Shown here piece after piece: positions 32,700-47,900 of a DNA stretch of 64,000 nucleotides. The position numbers and the translations under genes are program-made. Source of the DNA: Sipunculus nudus (lineage: Eukaryota > Annelida > Sipuncula > Golfingiida > Sipunculidae); NCBI GenBank assembly GCA_026874595.1, contig CM049320.1, positions 51,162,714 through 51,226,713 of the forward strand, in the 5' to 3' direction. The notes beneath the pieces were generated by a model, which saw nothing but the letters and a program-made list of their open reading frames with translations, was not told the DNA's origin and searched no databases. Numbering within the stretch: the first letter of the stretch is position 1; each line of letters opens with the position of its first letter.

Positions 32700-34243
32700 T
32701 CTATTTCACGGCGCAACTTTTCAACATCACCAAATAATGTAGCAGTATCACAAGAAATATCACTACATTCAGCATACCCAAGTAACAGCTGACACTCTGA
32801 TATAAAACTAAGTGTCAAAGTTATTCGTATCACATAGCTATCTTAACAACGGTATCCTTTTCAACATCCTTATCAACAGTATGCAATATCAACTAATGTA
32901 TCAAAATTCAATATGCAAGATAAACACATATTAATATTAATAAAGAGTGATGACTCTATCATATTTCATTGCAGTTCTAAGGCAATTGGAACATTGTCAA
33001 TATCAGCAAAAAATATCATTTCTCTGCTTTATCTTCACTAACTCATCTGTCTCAGTTGTATTTATATATACCGGTTAACTAACTAAATTATTTTCACATA
33101 GAGCCACCTGGCATTTATATGGAAGAGTACTAGTAAAGGCTTAATAGAACATGAAAGAGATGAATAACCCGTAATACAATTGTCTATGATCTGGTTTAGT
33201 AGAACAATATTATGTCTGGAGAAAGCTGATATTAAGTTTATATAGCTCTGGGTGTTTCCTTATAACTTACCAAACATGGTTATTATCTGTAAATATATTG
33301 ATACTAGCTATACATGCTATAAATTACATATAAAACATACCGAATCAATATCACTGGTATTTAGAATTAATTCCAGTCAATGGTGTCTATTTTATTAGAC
33401 AAATGCCTGTTGCCAATCATTCTACCCCTATCAAGAGGCCGTCGGAATTCTGAATTTATAAACCTGCGACGTTTCAGACTGATAATTTAATACGTTTTTC
33501 CGACAAATCTCATCCGTATTAACATAGTGAAACGATATGGATAGTACATGAAGATTCTGTGCAGGTATCTGATCTGAATGAGGCGCTGCCATATCTAGGT
33601 TCATGGATTATCCCTGTGCCATGCTGCTGCTCTGAATCATCCATTTTGGATAATTGACTCCATCAGTGTATTATACATTCTTTTATTGGCGTCCTTCAGA
33701 TGACTGACTGTATAATGTAGCTGCTCTGACTGAAGACCAGTGATTGATTGACTCTTCATGTGAACTGTAACTACTCTGAATGAAGTACACTGATCGAATA
33801 ACCTTACATGTGCATTGTTGCTGCCCCGAATGAGGTCATTTGAATTATTTACCCTGGATACTATATTTGCTCTGTAATGGGACCTTTAGTTAAGTAAATT
33901 GTAGTTGCACTTTATGAGGTGTTTGGACTGACTGACTGATTTTAACTATAAATTGTAGATTCTCTGACTAAGGTGTATCTAAGGATTGACTGTGTGTACT
34001 GAAACAGCCCTGACTGAAGTAAAATTAACGATTGGCTCTCTATGCTGTGTATGGTGTATATGAGGTAAACTGGCCTATTTATTGGTCAATTTACTGGTCA
34101 ACTTGGTACTGAAAGCTCAAGGGTTAAACAGTACATATATTCTGCAATATTCAGACTTTGGGTGCTAATTTCGTGACCGCGCCATTGGCTGGAATAAAAA
34201 ATGCCTACAAAGCGAGATAACTTAAAAGCATGTAAAAACTCAT

Positions 34244-34291
<48 letters not shown>

Positions 34292-35558
34292 TATAATATG
34301 TAATATAAATATATATATAATGTAACGTATGCATTAAGTATTTCATCATTACTACTTATCTGGTCGTAGGTACAGCAAAGAACTCTTAGTCATGAAAAAT
34401 ATAAATAAAGAAAGAAAAAAAAAGTAAGTTTCCAGCACAAAGTGAAAAAAATGGAAGTTACCAAAACAAACTGCAGAAATAAAATTGAATGTCCGATCAA
34501 GGACAGCGTAGTTTACCAAGCATAGTCACCTTATAATAACCACGAGGAAACATACATTGGACTGGCAGAGAATATCTTCAAAACACAGTATACGTACACA
34601 TCAGTAGTTTAAAAAAAAACATGAAATACAGCAACCAGGCGCGCATCCGTGGGGGGGGGGGGGGGGGAAGTGTAGAGACTAACCACCAACCTATTTCTAA
34701 ACCAATTTTAAGGGTAAATTTCTCGGAATAATCACACTAAAACACCTGTTGACACCCCCCCCCCCCCCTCACAGTAAAAAAAAAGTCATGGATCCTCGCC
34801 TGACAGAAACAGCACCACATTAAGCCAACATGTATGGACGCTTAATAAAGGTGCCATATGCCATCAGATGGAAAATTATCACAAAGCCTACTCCACCACA
34901 ACAAAAAAATTCTTTATATGCAGACCAGAAGAAAACACATTGCACAATAGAAGCGAATTGACCTTCACATGTAAAAACAAGGCCAAGCACCTGCTTTGTA
35001 ACGTTTAGTAGTCACCCAAATCCCCACGGAAAAAACATGGCACCATAGCCACCTGAGCCCCGACAACAACCTCACCGAACCTAATAACCCCAGGTTAATC
35101 CTGCCTAGTATGACGAACTTCACTCACCTATCAGATCACTTCAGTTTGTACCTGAGGAGTAAGCTGGCTGGTCCGCTGTATTCACGAAACAGACCTGTAG
35201 TATATTAAGTAAAACTAACTGTATAGGTACATTATTAATGCTCCTCTGCATGGTAGAGCACTTTTACTGTGATGTATTGTACTTCTATGTGTATTACTTT
35301 GATTACATATATATATATATATGTGTGTGTGTGTTTGTGTGTGTGTAATATGGTTTCTTTTCCCTTAAACAATGGTCCAATACCCATGTTTTAAAAAGCC
35401 TTTATTAGTTTTCGTCCATGTAATTGACGGGTGACACAAAATGGTATGCCATGTGTGATGTATTTTCTGTATGGTTTTTTAGGAAGTAAACACACATATA
35501 CACATATATAACTCTATCTGTCTCTTAGATAACAAATGTGTGTATATATATATATATA

Positions 35559-35606
<48 letters not shown>

Positions 35607-35935
35607 TGTAAAGTGTTAATTATTCAGCATAGGCGACATGGCCACCTATATATCCAGTAAATCTATGTTCAAAGAAACATAATTCGTCACACATTTCCTC
35701 AAAAGATAAAGTGAAAGAAGAAGGACCATAAACCATTAATTATCTCTTTTTTATTGTGTTAATAATGACACCATTGCCGAGAACATAGTTCATGTTTGGT
35801 CACGCATATCTTAAATCTGTGCTTGTTTATTTTATGAACTCTATACAATACGCACGCTGAATGATTTAATAAGTCAGCTGAGCTGAGAGAACATTCACAA
35901 CAAACACCCGAGGAGCACGGACACACACTGGAACC
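32700..35935. other. Intergenic region upstream of the astacin gene
   Basis: No gene recognised. Holds (TA)n at 34247-34286 and 35543-35602, G17 at 34651-34667, C14 at 34755-34768 and a (TG)n tract near 35320-35345. 33.6-34.1 kb has loosely repeated phrases (tgactga, ctgaatgaag) without a clear period. The promoter of the astacin gene must lie at the right edge, but I see no convincing TATA box or initiator. Confidence 0.55.
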
Positions 35936-35968
35936 ATGGGCTTTCTGTTTCTCTATGTGATAACTGTG
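35936..35968 (+). CDS. Astacin exon 1, start codon and signal peptide start
   Basis: ATG in a good Kozak-like context (aaccATGG), eleven codons MGFLFLYVITV, then a consensus donor gtaagt. Joined to exon 2 it makes a plausible secretion signal (MGFLFLYVITVMVQYASS). Inferred from hydrophobicity and phase only. Exon 2 also starts with ATG, but on its own would lack a hydrophobic core. Confidence 0.55.
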
Positions 35969-38900
35969 GTAAGTTTTCAACATGTACTGTTTCTTAAAGG
36001 GATTCATTTATCTACCCAATTATTCTTTGACGGAAAGTTTGTGCTGCTCTAGCAGTTCTACTGGTGCCAGACAGAAACTATTTTCTTCCAGGAATCGACA
36101 CAATTGTGTATTGTAAATCCACTTCTTCACCCGTATCTTCTGCTGTTGCATACCTGAAAAGATGGAGCGGTCACTTTAAGAGAGGCATAAAACAGTACAA
36201 CAGTGCGACTCTAACAATTGTTAAACCCTAAACCTAAACCCTACCGAATTGTGATTTTCATTTTGTAATATTTGAGAACATATAATACCTAGGACAGAAG
36301 GGTTTGGTTTATATATTTCGATTTATAAGCTTAGGTCAACTAACACTTGCCCTTGCACTATTCTCTAACATTGTTTTGAAACTTTTAAAAAAATCACTAT
36401 ATTTTGCATATGCACGAATTGTTTAAGAAACAGTCTGGCTAAATGAGTAATGGATATTGCACACAACGGACGTTATTCCAAACTAATGGATACTTTTTGC
36501 ACGGGCAGAAGTTAATATCGCTTGTACACTCGACATCAACACGCTACCAATGCGATAATGAAATGACATTCCGGTTTTCCCATGCCAGTCAGGGTACATA
36601 TATGTTGCAGTTTGGTTAGAAGATTTTTTAAATCAAGGTGCACACGTTTGAGTGTCGCATGGTTCAGAAAATTGTTGCAAAAGCCGATTTTCTAGGAAAT
36701 ACAATTGTATTTTTACCAGCTTAATTTAAGTCTCTGTAAGGTTAGGCGACGAATCAGTCGTCCATTAAAGGTAAAATATGTTTCCTCGATGCTGGCCGCC
36801 TTAATATAATTCCCCACTAAGCTATCAAAAATATACAGGAATTGGAATCACGGACACAGGTGGTACAAAAATATTTTCAGTTATCATATCACACTTTTGA
36901 TACTGACACACTGATTTATCAGCCAATTTACCCGTAGCATGCAGAAATATGAACATTGTGATGAGAAATTTTAAAGCCTTTTTATGTTTTCTACTCACTT
37001 AGTATTCCCATATTTAATGACGTCCTTTCTTTCAATATATTGAGAGCCATTTCCCAGTATTTACATTGATATAACTGTTATAATAATAATAATAATTAAT
37101 ATTATTATTATTATTATTATACACAGCAAAATGTTTCATGGGCCATGTATGCCTCTTTGGGAAATGATTAGTAAACAAACAACACACGTTTTTGTTCAAT
37201 GAGAGAAATATACATTAATCCTTCATGTTGCCACAATATGTTTTACATTATCATTAAATGTACCATTTCACAACTTATACATTATAAGATCCCGCTGAGA
37301 TCACAGAGTCAACGTGTGTGAAAGACAACGTGTGATATAACTTTGTTGCTGACACAGCTTTGTCGTCAGGCACGCGGCGTCAATGACACAGCTAATCCAT
37401 TGAGCCGTGAAATAGCAGGTGAAAACAGATACTTTTTTTACGTGTTTATTTCGTTTAGAAAACGTGTAGTACTTATTATTTCCTGCAAAGCACATTTAAT
37501 ACGGATGCATCGGTAGTAGTGAACTTGGCCATAAGACGTCCTGGTCAAATTGTCCTATGAAGTCCTAAATTGACTTGCAGACGGTCCGCGGATTCTGTCG
37601 AGGTGTTCCGAGGGCTATCAAGTATATTTATATGTATATTCGCTCCCGTGTCACAATCAGTCTTTTTATGTCAAGGTGGATTCCATTGAAAAGAATAGTT
37701 CAAGGAATAAGCCTATGAACTTTTGAGTCAAGGATGTTTGCACAAACCTCAAATACACATTCACTCATGACGACGCGTTATTCTTTACCAAGCGTCTCTT
37801 CGGTGTGGAAGGTTTCCTTATTTACGCCAGTCACATTGACGAAAGAAGTATACCATTTTGTGATGTATACCATCAAACGTGTTAACCAAATGATAAATGA
37901 GGACAAACTGTTAAATCATGAATGCCACATTTTACATATAACTTCTTTATTGTAAATTGATTGATGCTGTGACAAAGAGGAACATTAATATATATGGACC
38001 TTGTCCTGTTATTAGGTACAACATGTGTAACGCAAAACCGCGCTATTGTTGAACGTGAGACATATAGGTACCTCAAGCCATCTTTAGTAACACTGTGAGA
38101 ACGTAAAATAGCTGACCTTTACCATCACACAAGTGACATCTTTCGATGGGTACTGACATTGAGAGTTGGGGCCCGTCGTATCTACCAAAATAGACCACCT
38201 TCTGCAATACCTCATTGTTATAAAAATATGAATAAAAGAAAACGCCTTGTCATTAATTTGGACGTTCGGGAGATTTTTTCATGTATGTATTTTATTTGAT
38301 AAAGCCTGCAAAACTTACCCTTCAGACTCGATGGCTACAGACCCTCGTTGAGTACATGCAGCAAATCACACAACTAGCGACTCGATACTATGTAAAATAT
38401 ATTGTATATATTCATATTAGGGATTTTATATTTTCGCGATTGTTAGATTTGCAATATTTCGGGAGGATTATTTTTACTGGATCTCACAATGCAAACTCTA
38501 TATGTACTCTCTCCATTTTTATACGAGTTAATATATATGCGCGCAGAAGTTACAAGTTGGGGAGGGGGGGACCATAGTTAATTAAAATTCGTGTACAATA
38601 TTAGATCATGTAAAAATCTCATATTATTTATAATTCTTCATTTATGACTAGCCAAAGATATCTTTTTCAATTTATGGAACAATTATGTTTTTACGACTAT
38701 TGGATCGCAGGCAGTCATTTGATATACCAGTGAGCCAGGCTTTAGTACAAATGAGTCTGACGTAGGTTTCGTCTGTGCAGGTTAGGCACATAATTTAATT
38801 TAGCGACCGTATACATTTGGAATATCGCGAAATTTAAACCCTTGCAAACATAAGGCTGACAACAGTTTAAAAAGCCGCATACTATGCATGATGGAACAAA

Positions 38901-41900
38901 AGTGACATTAAATATGACTTTTAGATTACATAAGAAACATATAAATCATATTCATACATAAATAAATGCATGAATGTAAGTTATCTACATGGATGCCTGA
39001 GTTTTATGCAGTATACTGTGGTCACAGGCTAATGAACGCAAACAGCTGATATTATAACAAATGACAAAGCACCAATGCTGACCTCTTCGGTTGGGTTTGT
39101 CTTTGGACTGACATTTTTTGTTCACCTGTGTTTTTTTGTTGAATATTTTCTTTATTCATATTTATCATATATTAATATTCTAGGAAACTACATATAGAAG
39201 TGACAACCTTATATGGCAATTAAACATTTTACAATTAATCCTCAGTTCATATTTCACACATATTTGGTCTCTTCACAATGATCTGGCACTTATGATCTGT
39301 CCCATATCTACAGTAGGATCAGTTTGTGGCACCTGCCCTCAACATAGTTAGTAACCACTGTCAGTCTTAATAAGTGCAGCGCAAAAATATCCCCTTTTCT
39401 CCCATAATGTTCATATCTGGTCCCCTGGCATCTCCTCCATTATCATCAAGCGGCATATCCGTGTTAATGTGTATTAATGAAGGTGTTGAAAACTGTATTG
39501 TATAAACAACACAAGCTATGACAGAACAGATAATATCATCAAGTTCTTTGCAGAATTAGGAACATGTCTGCAAAATCCAACTCGGATAACATCTTCCTTC
39601 TCAGCTAATATTCAGAATACAGAGAGAGCCCAAGTGGACAGTTGCAGATATTATGTAAAACTCCATGCTGCCCAGTAACGCTCCCTGGTATTTAAAATGG
39701 AACCCGGTCTTTAAACAGAATGAATCTACAATTATTTCTTTTCATTATGCCTGCAAGTATTGAACTGATCGTTGGTGTGTATTCTTAGTGGGGTCTATTC
39801 AATATCCAGTCTGCATTTCTTTTTGCTTGAACAACATTTTACCAGGAGTCATACCCTTTAGTAAGAATATTTCATGGAATTTTTATCATCATCATCATTG
39901 ATCTTGATTAACTGTACACTGTCATATCATAAAGAAACAATGACAGAATTCTGCTTCCTTCAGCATTGCTACACCACTTCGAAAACAATATTTTTTTATA
40001 TATAATTTGATGCCGGCGGGGGCATTTCTGTCGTTCCGACATATCTGCTTATTGTATGAACATCGACGAATATGTAGTTCATTTAATACACAATTAGGTA
40101 AACAGATGAGGTAAAAAGATAACAAATGACCGACGTTATAGTCCGAATATAAGAATAATGGTTGAAATAGTTATATTGTTCGGAGATTTTACTGGGTACA
40201 ATATTTGTTTTCAGATGGTGCAGTACGCCTCGTCACTTACCATTGATGAACAGATCAGCGCGGCTGCACAAAAAGGTCAGTAAACTACTGCAAAAAGACT
40301 ATAACTTTCACTTTTCAGTTTAAAATATGAGGCTATAGAAATAGGTTACTTGTTTAATGTTTCTTTCAAAATATAATTGATTTGTTTTAGCTCAGCTGAC
40401 TGTAAATCATTTGGGCTATAGTGATCATCCATTTGTCCTACTGTCTGGTCGGCCATCCGTTAACAGACCGTAAAACCTCTAACTGTACATCCTGGGAGGT
40501 CATACGCAAATCTCCTTGGAAACCTGAAATAAGATCATGGTGATCTGTATATTTTGCGACCTATTGGACGAAAACATGACTGGAATACCCAGACAATCAA
40601 ACGGAGCACAAATTGTATCCATTAGCCCTAGAAACTTCTACCGCATCATTCATCGGGGGGTACTGGGTACATGTCTATGAAACATGAAATTTGGTCACCA
40701 TGGCCTATTTTCTGCGACCTATAGAAACAAAAATTCATATGAGCACCCTGAATGCCAGCTGGGCACAAATCATATCTGTAAGCGCTAGAATATTCTTCTG
40801 CAACAAATTTCCTTGCAAACCTGAGATTAAGTCATGATGACCTATATTCTGCTATCAACGGGCACAAATTATGATATTTAACACCCAGACTGTCAGACGG
40901 GGCACAAAATTTATCCATCAGGTCTAGAATCGTCTAATCTATATGAGAAAGGTGTTCCTGGGTAAATGTCCATGAAAACATGAAATAAGGTCATCATGAC
41001 CATGAAAAACAATGAAATAAGGTCATTATGACCATGAAAAAAAATGAAATTAGGTTATCATGACATGAAAAAAATTTAAATTAGGTCATCATGACCATGA
41101 AAGAAATGAAATTAGGTAATCATGACCTAAATTATGCGACCTATAGAGAAAAAGATTTCATATGAGCACTCTGAATGTCAGATAGCCTTACATAATATCT
41201 GTTAGGCCTTGAATCTTCTAACATAGGATCATGGGAGGTCAGAAGCAAATCTCCTGGAAATCTTTATATTGGTTAATGTTGACCTATATCCATGTACTGC
41301 GACCTAGGGACTGAAAACGGTCAGATGGGGCACAGATTGCATCTTTTGAGCCTAGAAACGTCTAATGTTATATATAGAGAGACTCTGATTAAATGTTCAT
41401 TGTAACCTATGTTCTACGAGATATGGACCTGATTTTGAGCACCCACACAGACAAGGTGCAAATCCTATCTATTTACCTTGGAATCTTCTTATATCATCCA
41501 GGGAAGTCTTGGCCTAATCTCCTGGGAATCCTGAAATTAATTCATGGCGACATATATTCTACAAACTACGGGCAAACAACATGATTCTGACCACCTGGAG
41601 AGTAACATCGAGCAAAAAAAAAAAACTGTTTGACCTAAAATCTTTTATTGAAAATCAAGTCCCCTTTGGATCATGGATTTAGGTCATTGTGCCTTATATT
41701 CTATGAACTTTGGGGGAAAAAAACATGATTCCAGTACTGTGGAAGTACATAGGAAATTATAATCATTAGGGTTGGACCTAACAGCTTCTAACTTGGGTTT
41801 GGTCAGATATGGAAAAAAAACGCCTGAATTTTAGTACTCTGGAAGTTACTCTGACCATTGTTCTAGGTTCTTCTACAAATAATTTTTTTTCACCAGAACA

Positions 41901-44900
41901 TAACGCTTTTAACAAATACATGCATCACCTGAATGTCAAAATCAGATGTGTGTCATTGCCAAAGGGCCACTTGTTTAATTTTGATTAGAAAAACATTTAC
42001 AACTTCATTTTAGTTCACCCGCTTGTAATTATCTGAGCTATAGCGATCACCCTTTGCCCGTCGTCAATTTGGTCGTCCGTTTATCGGACACAATTCGTAA
42101 CATTACATCCAAATCGAATCCCCTTGGAAACATGAAAAACTGTTTGATTTAGCAGAAACAGCTTCCTAAAAATAAAAAGAGCACTTGTGACATGTTTGTT
42201 AAAAAAAGGAATAGGTCTCTGCGACCTGGGATATGTTTCAATAACATTGTAAATGACTTAAGTCCAAATCCGAGACTAAAATATTTTTGATGTGTGGAAG
42301 AAAATATGATTTGTGAACCTTAAATGTCAGATGGGCACACATTCAATACATTAGACTTGGGATCAATATAACGTTAATTCCAGGCACGGCCACGTTAGAT
42401 CTCCCCTGGTACCTAATATTAGCTAACCAAAACCTATATTCTGAAAGTGTCACCAGATAAACTTTGACCCTAACCGGTGTCCTAGGAAAAAGTTTGCGGT
42501 TACCAAGTTACAGACCGGGTTGCGTTTTGCTTAAACGTGGTACAGTGTGTTTTTGGCGCACTCAGGCACACAACAAAATACAAGGCAGTGGCTAAGTAAC
42601 AATGAATATAATAACAGAAAATTACATAATTCAAACCCACCTACCATATAGGGTAACCAGCCTATTACGCCTTATAGTTCACATAACATTACATGCCCTG
42701 GCTGCACAAAAGAATTATATAAATAGGCCTGTCTCCTAGAAGACCCTCTTAGACAACATAGTTTTCAGAAGAAATTGTTCTCGGTAGTGGCAACCTCTAA
42801 AACTTCTCGATGAATGGTCTTTTGATAATGTAGATTGTTATTTTTTATCCCTTACACCTGGAATACACCTGCAGATGAGCATAAATTTGCAAGTGAGGGT
42901 CTGGCAGCAGGATCAACTTGAGATTCAGACAAGGGTTCTTAGTAGATGGAACACTCCTACTTTAGCTATTCCCAGGCCTGAGGGGTGATGGATATTTTAC
43001 ATATATTATAATAAGCTTTGTTCTATCTTGGAAACTGATTATTATTTTATAATGGGTTGTATCATTATCAGGTTTATGGTTGGTAAAATGTAAAGAATTA
43101 TCCATGAACATTTTTATAATGTGGATCATAGTGACATTTAAGCGTAGAATACATGTCACTGGTCTAACCGCTCTCTTTTTTAAGGCTGAAGCATTATAAT
43201 CTCATTGTAAATCTTGAAGATAAATAACATTCCAAGACTTCTCTGAAAAGATCACGACATTTAAAAAAGCTCTCCTTTCCTCCCAGTACGACAAACAACA
43301 GGAGTGACCACATTGAACATCCCATTGCATATTGCTTAGGGGTACTTGAAACATCCTGGATAGGAAATTATCCAACAAATGACAAAAAAACTCATTTGCA
43401 TTTTTTTAAAGTTAAGATACAGACGTAGACTTCTGCACCTCACACTTTAATACTCACGGGTTATATACCTTTAGTATTCCTACGTCCTCGCTTGAGAAAT
43501 TATTTGATGGAGTGTCACACCACTGGGAATGTGAACGCACTTTTTTATTCACTCAGTCAAAACAACAGGCTGACCAGATATCAACACCTAATTAAAAAAA
43601 TACTCTTAAACAGTCGTCAGATGACAAAAAACATAATAACAAATAAGTAGTTTACTTACAGAGCTCGGGGGGGGGGGGGGGGGGTGATCAGCACAAATGT
43701 CACAATAATCCCGTTACCGTACTGAGTCCATAATTCGATCAACGTTGACAAAATTCAAAATGCTCGAGATCACATGACTCCTCGCTTTCACGTGACGGCT
43801 AGACGTTCTAGTGGCCCCTGGCATAGTCCAATCACAGCATAATACAGATGGTCACAACAGACAACTAGTTCTTACTGCGGTTTGATTGTTAATCCTCCGT
43901 AAAACACAATTCACGTGCCATACATAGAATTTACTTGTAGAGCCCTGAATCAATGGCTCTTTCAGCTGCAGTCTAAATAAGCCCTCCAGTTACCAGATAC
44001 CAAAGAAACGCACTCCCTAGCAAAATTCAGCACCATCACAGTTTCGCGTCAGGACAAAGTCCCATTGCCTGTTCCTGGAAGCGCACACCATCACAAGAAT
44101 GCCTGTCCTTCGGCAAAGAATATCAATGTCTTTGAAGTACTTAACATATCGAGTGACAACAAGGTGGCCTTCTCCAGACGTGGACTGTCAATAACCACTA
44201 ACGCGATCGCCAATCTAGACACGCAGAAGTTAGCAGACAAGCCGGTTGGACTGCTGAAGCATGCTCAAGTGACGCTACACTCACGAAACGCTCCGGCTCT
44301 TCTCAAGATAACTGGGATTCAGGCTTTATATGAAACTCCTGACTTCACAACTCCCGCTAGACTTCTCCGCCAATCAGCACTTCCTTCCATGATTTCCCTT
44401 GTCAACACACATCAAAATCAACATCAAATTTCACAGTTACTGTGGACACCGTCACACAAGATCGGTTCTTAAGAATCTATGCTACATAGAAAGAAACATC
44501 AAAGGATACAAATGACACCTACTAATTACTTAACTGCTTTTAAATTTACATCAAATGAAACACGTGTTCTTCTTAACTGGGTTTCTCACGCTTATGGCTA
44601 AACATGATCCTCTATAAAATTAACGACACTTGGAAAACAATTATCTGGTCATACTACCAATACCTAAATATATAAAGTTGTAATCATGTTGTTGACGGTC
44701 ATTCAAATGAAAGAGTATGGTTTGTTAAATACGTATTCGCTGACAGCTTAATATTTTGTTATAAATCTTGCCTTTGACACAAGGAGCCTACTTTAAGGCT
44801 TTTAGTTTTATAGTTTCAAAGAGAGACGGTACTTATATATAAACCGAGTTTTCTGTGTATTCATGTTCTATTTCTATATACAATGAACCTGCATGGCTGA

Positions 44901-47900
44901 TTTCTCATCTCTTTATATATATATATATATATGTTGATCAAATAGCACGAGAGAGAGCAGGTGGCGTTACAGTAAGGAAGATGAAATTGTTGTGGTGGAG
45001 CTGGACATAGTGTATAAGAAGCGGGAATGGATGGAGATGCAGCAGTTGTGAGTGTAACTGTTAACACATTTTTTAAAGTTGAATAGATCTCTCGTTGTTT
45101 ATTGACGGTTTTGTGGTTCGTCCCTTTGACAATTAATCACATAGTGCATCCCATATCAAATTTCAAAGAGGTTTCTAGTGTTGATGAATTGCGATAAAAT
45201 AATGCATGGATTTGCAGCACGTTATTTTCATGTGCTATCTGAAGTATTCACGAGTAACATCCATGCCCTCATACCTTTGTTATATGCCAGCGCAAGCAAT
45301 GAATATTCATCAAATCCCGGAATGCGACTTTAAACCAAAGAAATTAGCTGTTTTGTTCTTTATCCCATGGTGTCCCATGTTCATCACCTGTCGGTCACCC
45401 TTTCAAGTAAATTCACCTAACAGCATATGAGACGTAATCTGAACCTTCTATATGTACAATGTTCAGTGGGGCACCCCACCTAACTCCACCTAACAGCATG
45501 TAAAACGTCATTTCTACCTTCTCTATGTGTATCTGCCATGATGTGCCGCATTAATATGGATCGTTGATTGAACCCTTTTCAATAACAGAGTTAACAAATC
45601 ATGACTTCGACGGTGCGTTTCATGCATATGTCCTCCCCGTCTTGGCATTTTTTTCTGAGAGATTTGATTTATGGCACCGGTGTTTCTTTGATCGAAAATG
45701 TCCTAATGCTTGTTTACTATTATTTGCTTGGTACCAGTGCCAATCGACAAAGACTAGTACCCTTACGCCTGAGCCCCTTTACTTAGTTCATACCTGGCCA
45801 AAGGTGTTTTGGGGTCGATTACCATGAAAGGTTTCTGCCAGAAGGGAACTAAAGCATACATGAGTACTCCGAGATCTGAATATAAAGGCATTTATTAAAG
45901 GGTCGTCATGGGTTGCTTCTCTCAATCAAGCAACTGAAAAAACAACAGTGGTAACATGATTCTTACACTTCAAAGGAAATTTCAATTGCAATTACGAATC
46001 AAATGTAAACAACTTAACCATCGGACACAATGACTTTCAGATGTTGGGGTAACTTATTTTTCCGGCGCATTCCTACTTTGTAATACTGTTGGGTAGCTCA
46101 GGTATAACGGAAATTGTACGTATGCCAGATTTTACGCAAACCAGGAATGTCAGTGATTCATGGAGTCTTAAATATGAGGTCAGCCTTTCCTAGGGGATGA
46201 AAAATGTGATTCCTCCGAAGCATTTCTCCATAGGTTAGCAAAGACAGTGTTCTCCATTTTGCTTCGTGGACTCTTTTCCCAGACATAATTTATAGTGTCT
46301 TAAATGTTCCTCTTTAGTTCCTCTTACAAACAGGGACAATACATAGATATTTGACACTCCTCTCCTAGCAAAAGTTGTGATTTATGTTACCATTTACAAT
46401 TGATGATAACTAATTCCGATTGAGAGCCGCTTTTGAGGGAGAACGGCAGCTTCATCTTGTTGTCTGCATCAGCCTGTTAAATATATGACAAATAAAGTTA
46501 AATTGCCGTCATGAAAGATTCTTCGTGGGAATGATAGCTGCATTAGATTGCGATGCGTCTCAGGTTGGTTCATTGTCACCTGTAAATCTGTCAGAATTTG
46601 ATTTGGCTTGACAAAGAAAAAAGGTTCAAGATCTGTGTTCGGGGGGCGTTTTACATTCAAAGCCTCATTGACTTACCGGAACTAGCACGCACGCGGTGCT
46701 CCCGTTAATAACATGTAGAGGATATTTCGCTTAATGGAGATGTCGGACCTTTGCAATATCGGACCACATTAAGTTGGAACACTTCAGATGACACCACTAC
46801 TATCTCGAACCACGGGACCGACGATCTCGGACAACTTTATGTCCGGCCACTACGATCTCGATTCGGAATTTCAGGCTGTTAATAGTATAATTAAGTTTAC
46901 TTATACCTTTATGATATATGCGTGGATGTTTTCATAAGCCACGTTTGGGATACATGTGCTTGTTAAAACTAAAAAAATACGCAACCCCACTTTTATGCCA
47001 TATAACTTTCTTTAAGCGCTAGCAGAGTGATACTTAGGCCTACTGTTTAGTGATATCAGCAGAGAAGAGACGTTTCGTCTTTTTATACTCCGACAAACAT
47101 ATACATGTAACTTTGAAACAATATTTGTTTGAACATAGATAAACTATTGGATCAACTAGTAGGAGACTTTACCTGAGAAAAGAAAGACGGAGAAAAATGT
47201 TATATTTATTTAGCAATAAAACAGCTCCATCATAAATTGTTATAATGACATACTCTTGTTACTTCATCTAGAAAGGGACTATAGTTGTAAAAAATCATAA
47301 ACTATCTTACAGTCAAATACATTTAAATATATTGTATATGTTTATACACAATTTATAAATTGTTATATAAAATAAAACATTACATATAATGTTACCTTTA
47401 GTTATTGTATATTTCCTTAAAGTACTGATGTATACCGATACAACAATCTGAGAATTCCTCATGTTCGTGTATCAAAGTTCTGCGATTGGATATAAACCTG
47501 GTATGATTTGTCAAATCTCCGGTCCATTTCATATCGGGTTATATGTGCAGCATATACAGTCTAGGTGATGAAATGCTAAGTACTTCTGCCGGTATATTTC
47601 TAAAATTAACCGAGACTTACCTGTAAGTTGACGTTTGATGTAAATTCTGTCGATCCTCGAGTCGGTAGAGATCATGTGAGAGAGTTCGAGGCAAATTTTA
47701 GAGATGCACATGTAAAGTTGATTTGGAAGGGGAGGAACTGTCTGTAAAAATGGATCAATAAAGGGAGGCCACATGATCTCTACCGACTCGAGGATCGACA
47801 GAATTCGTATTAAAATTCAACTTATATGTAAGTCTCGTTTAATTTTAGAATTCTGTCTCACCTCTCGTCTTACGAGACCATGTAAGATTTGTGCATAGCG

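Noticed and set aside
36222-36245. Telomere-like aaccctaaacctaaaccct
   Set aside because: Only about three imperfect units; too short to claim an interstitial telomere.
37080-37120. CRISPR-like or structured repeat
   Set aside because: It is just an (ATA)n run meeting a (TAT)n run, a simple self-complementary microsatellite in an animal genome.
44065-44472. 135-codon open frame on the + strand in astacin intron 2
   Set aside because: GC-richer and fairly long, but I recognise no domain, signal or neighbouring exon. It may be part of an undefined element; not enough to call a gene.
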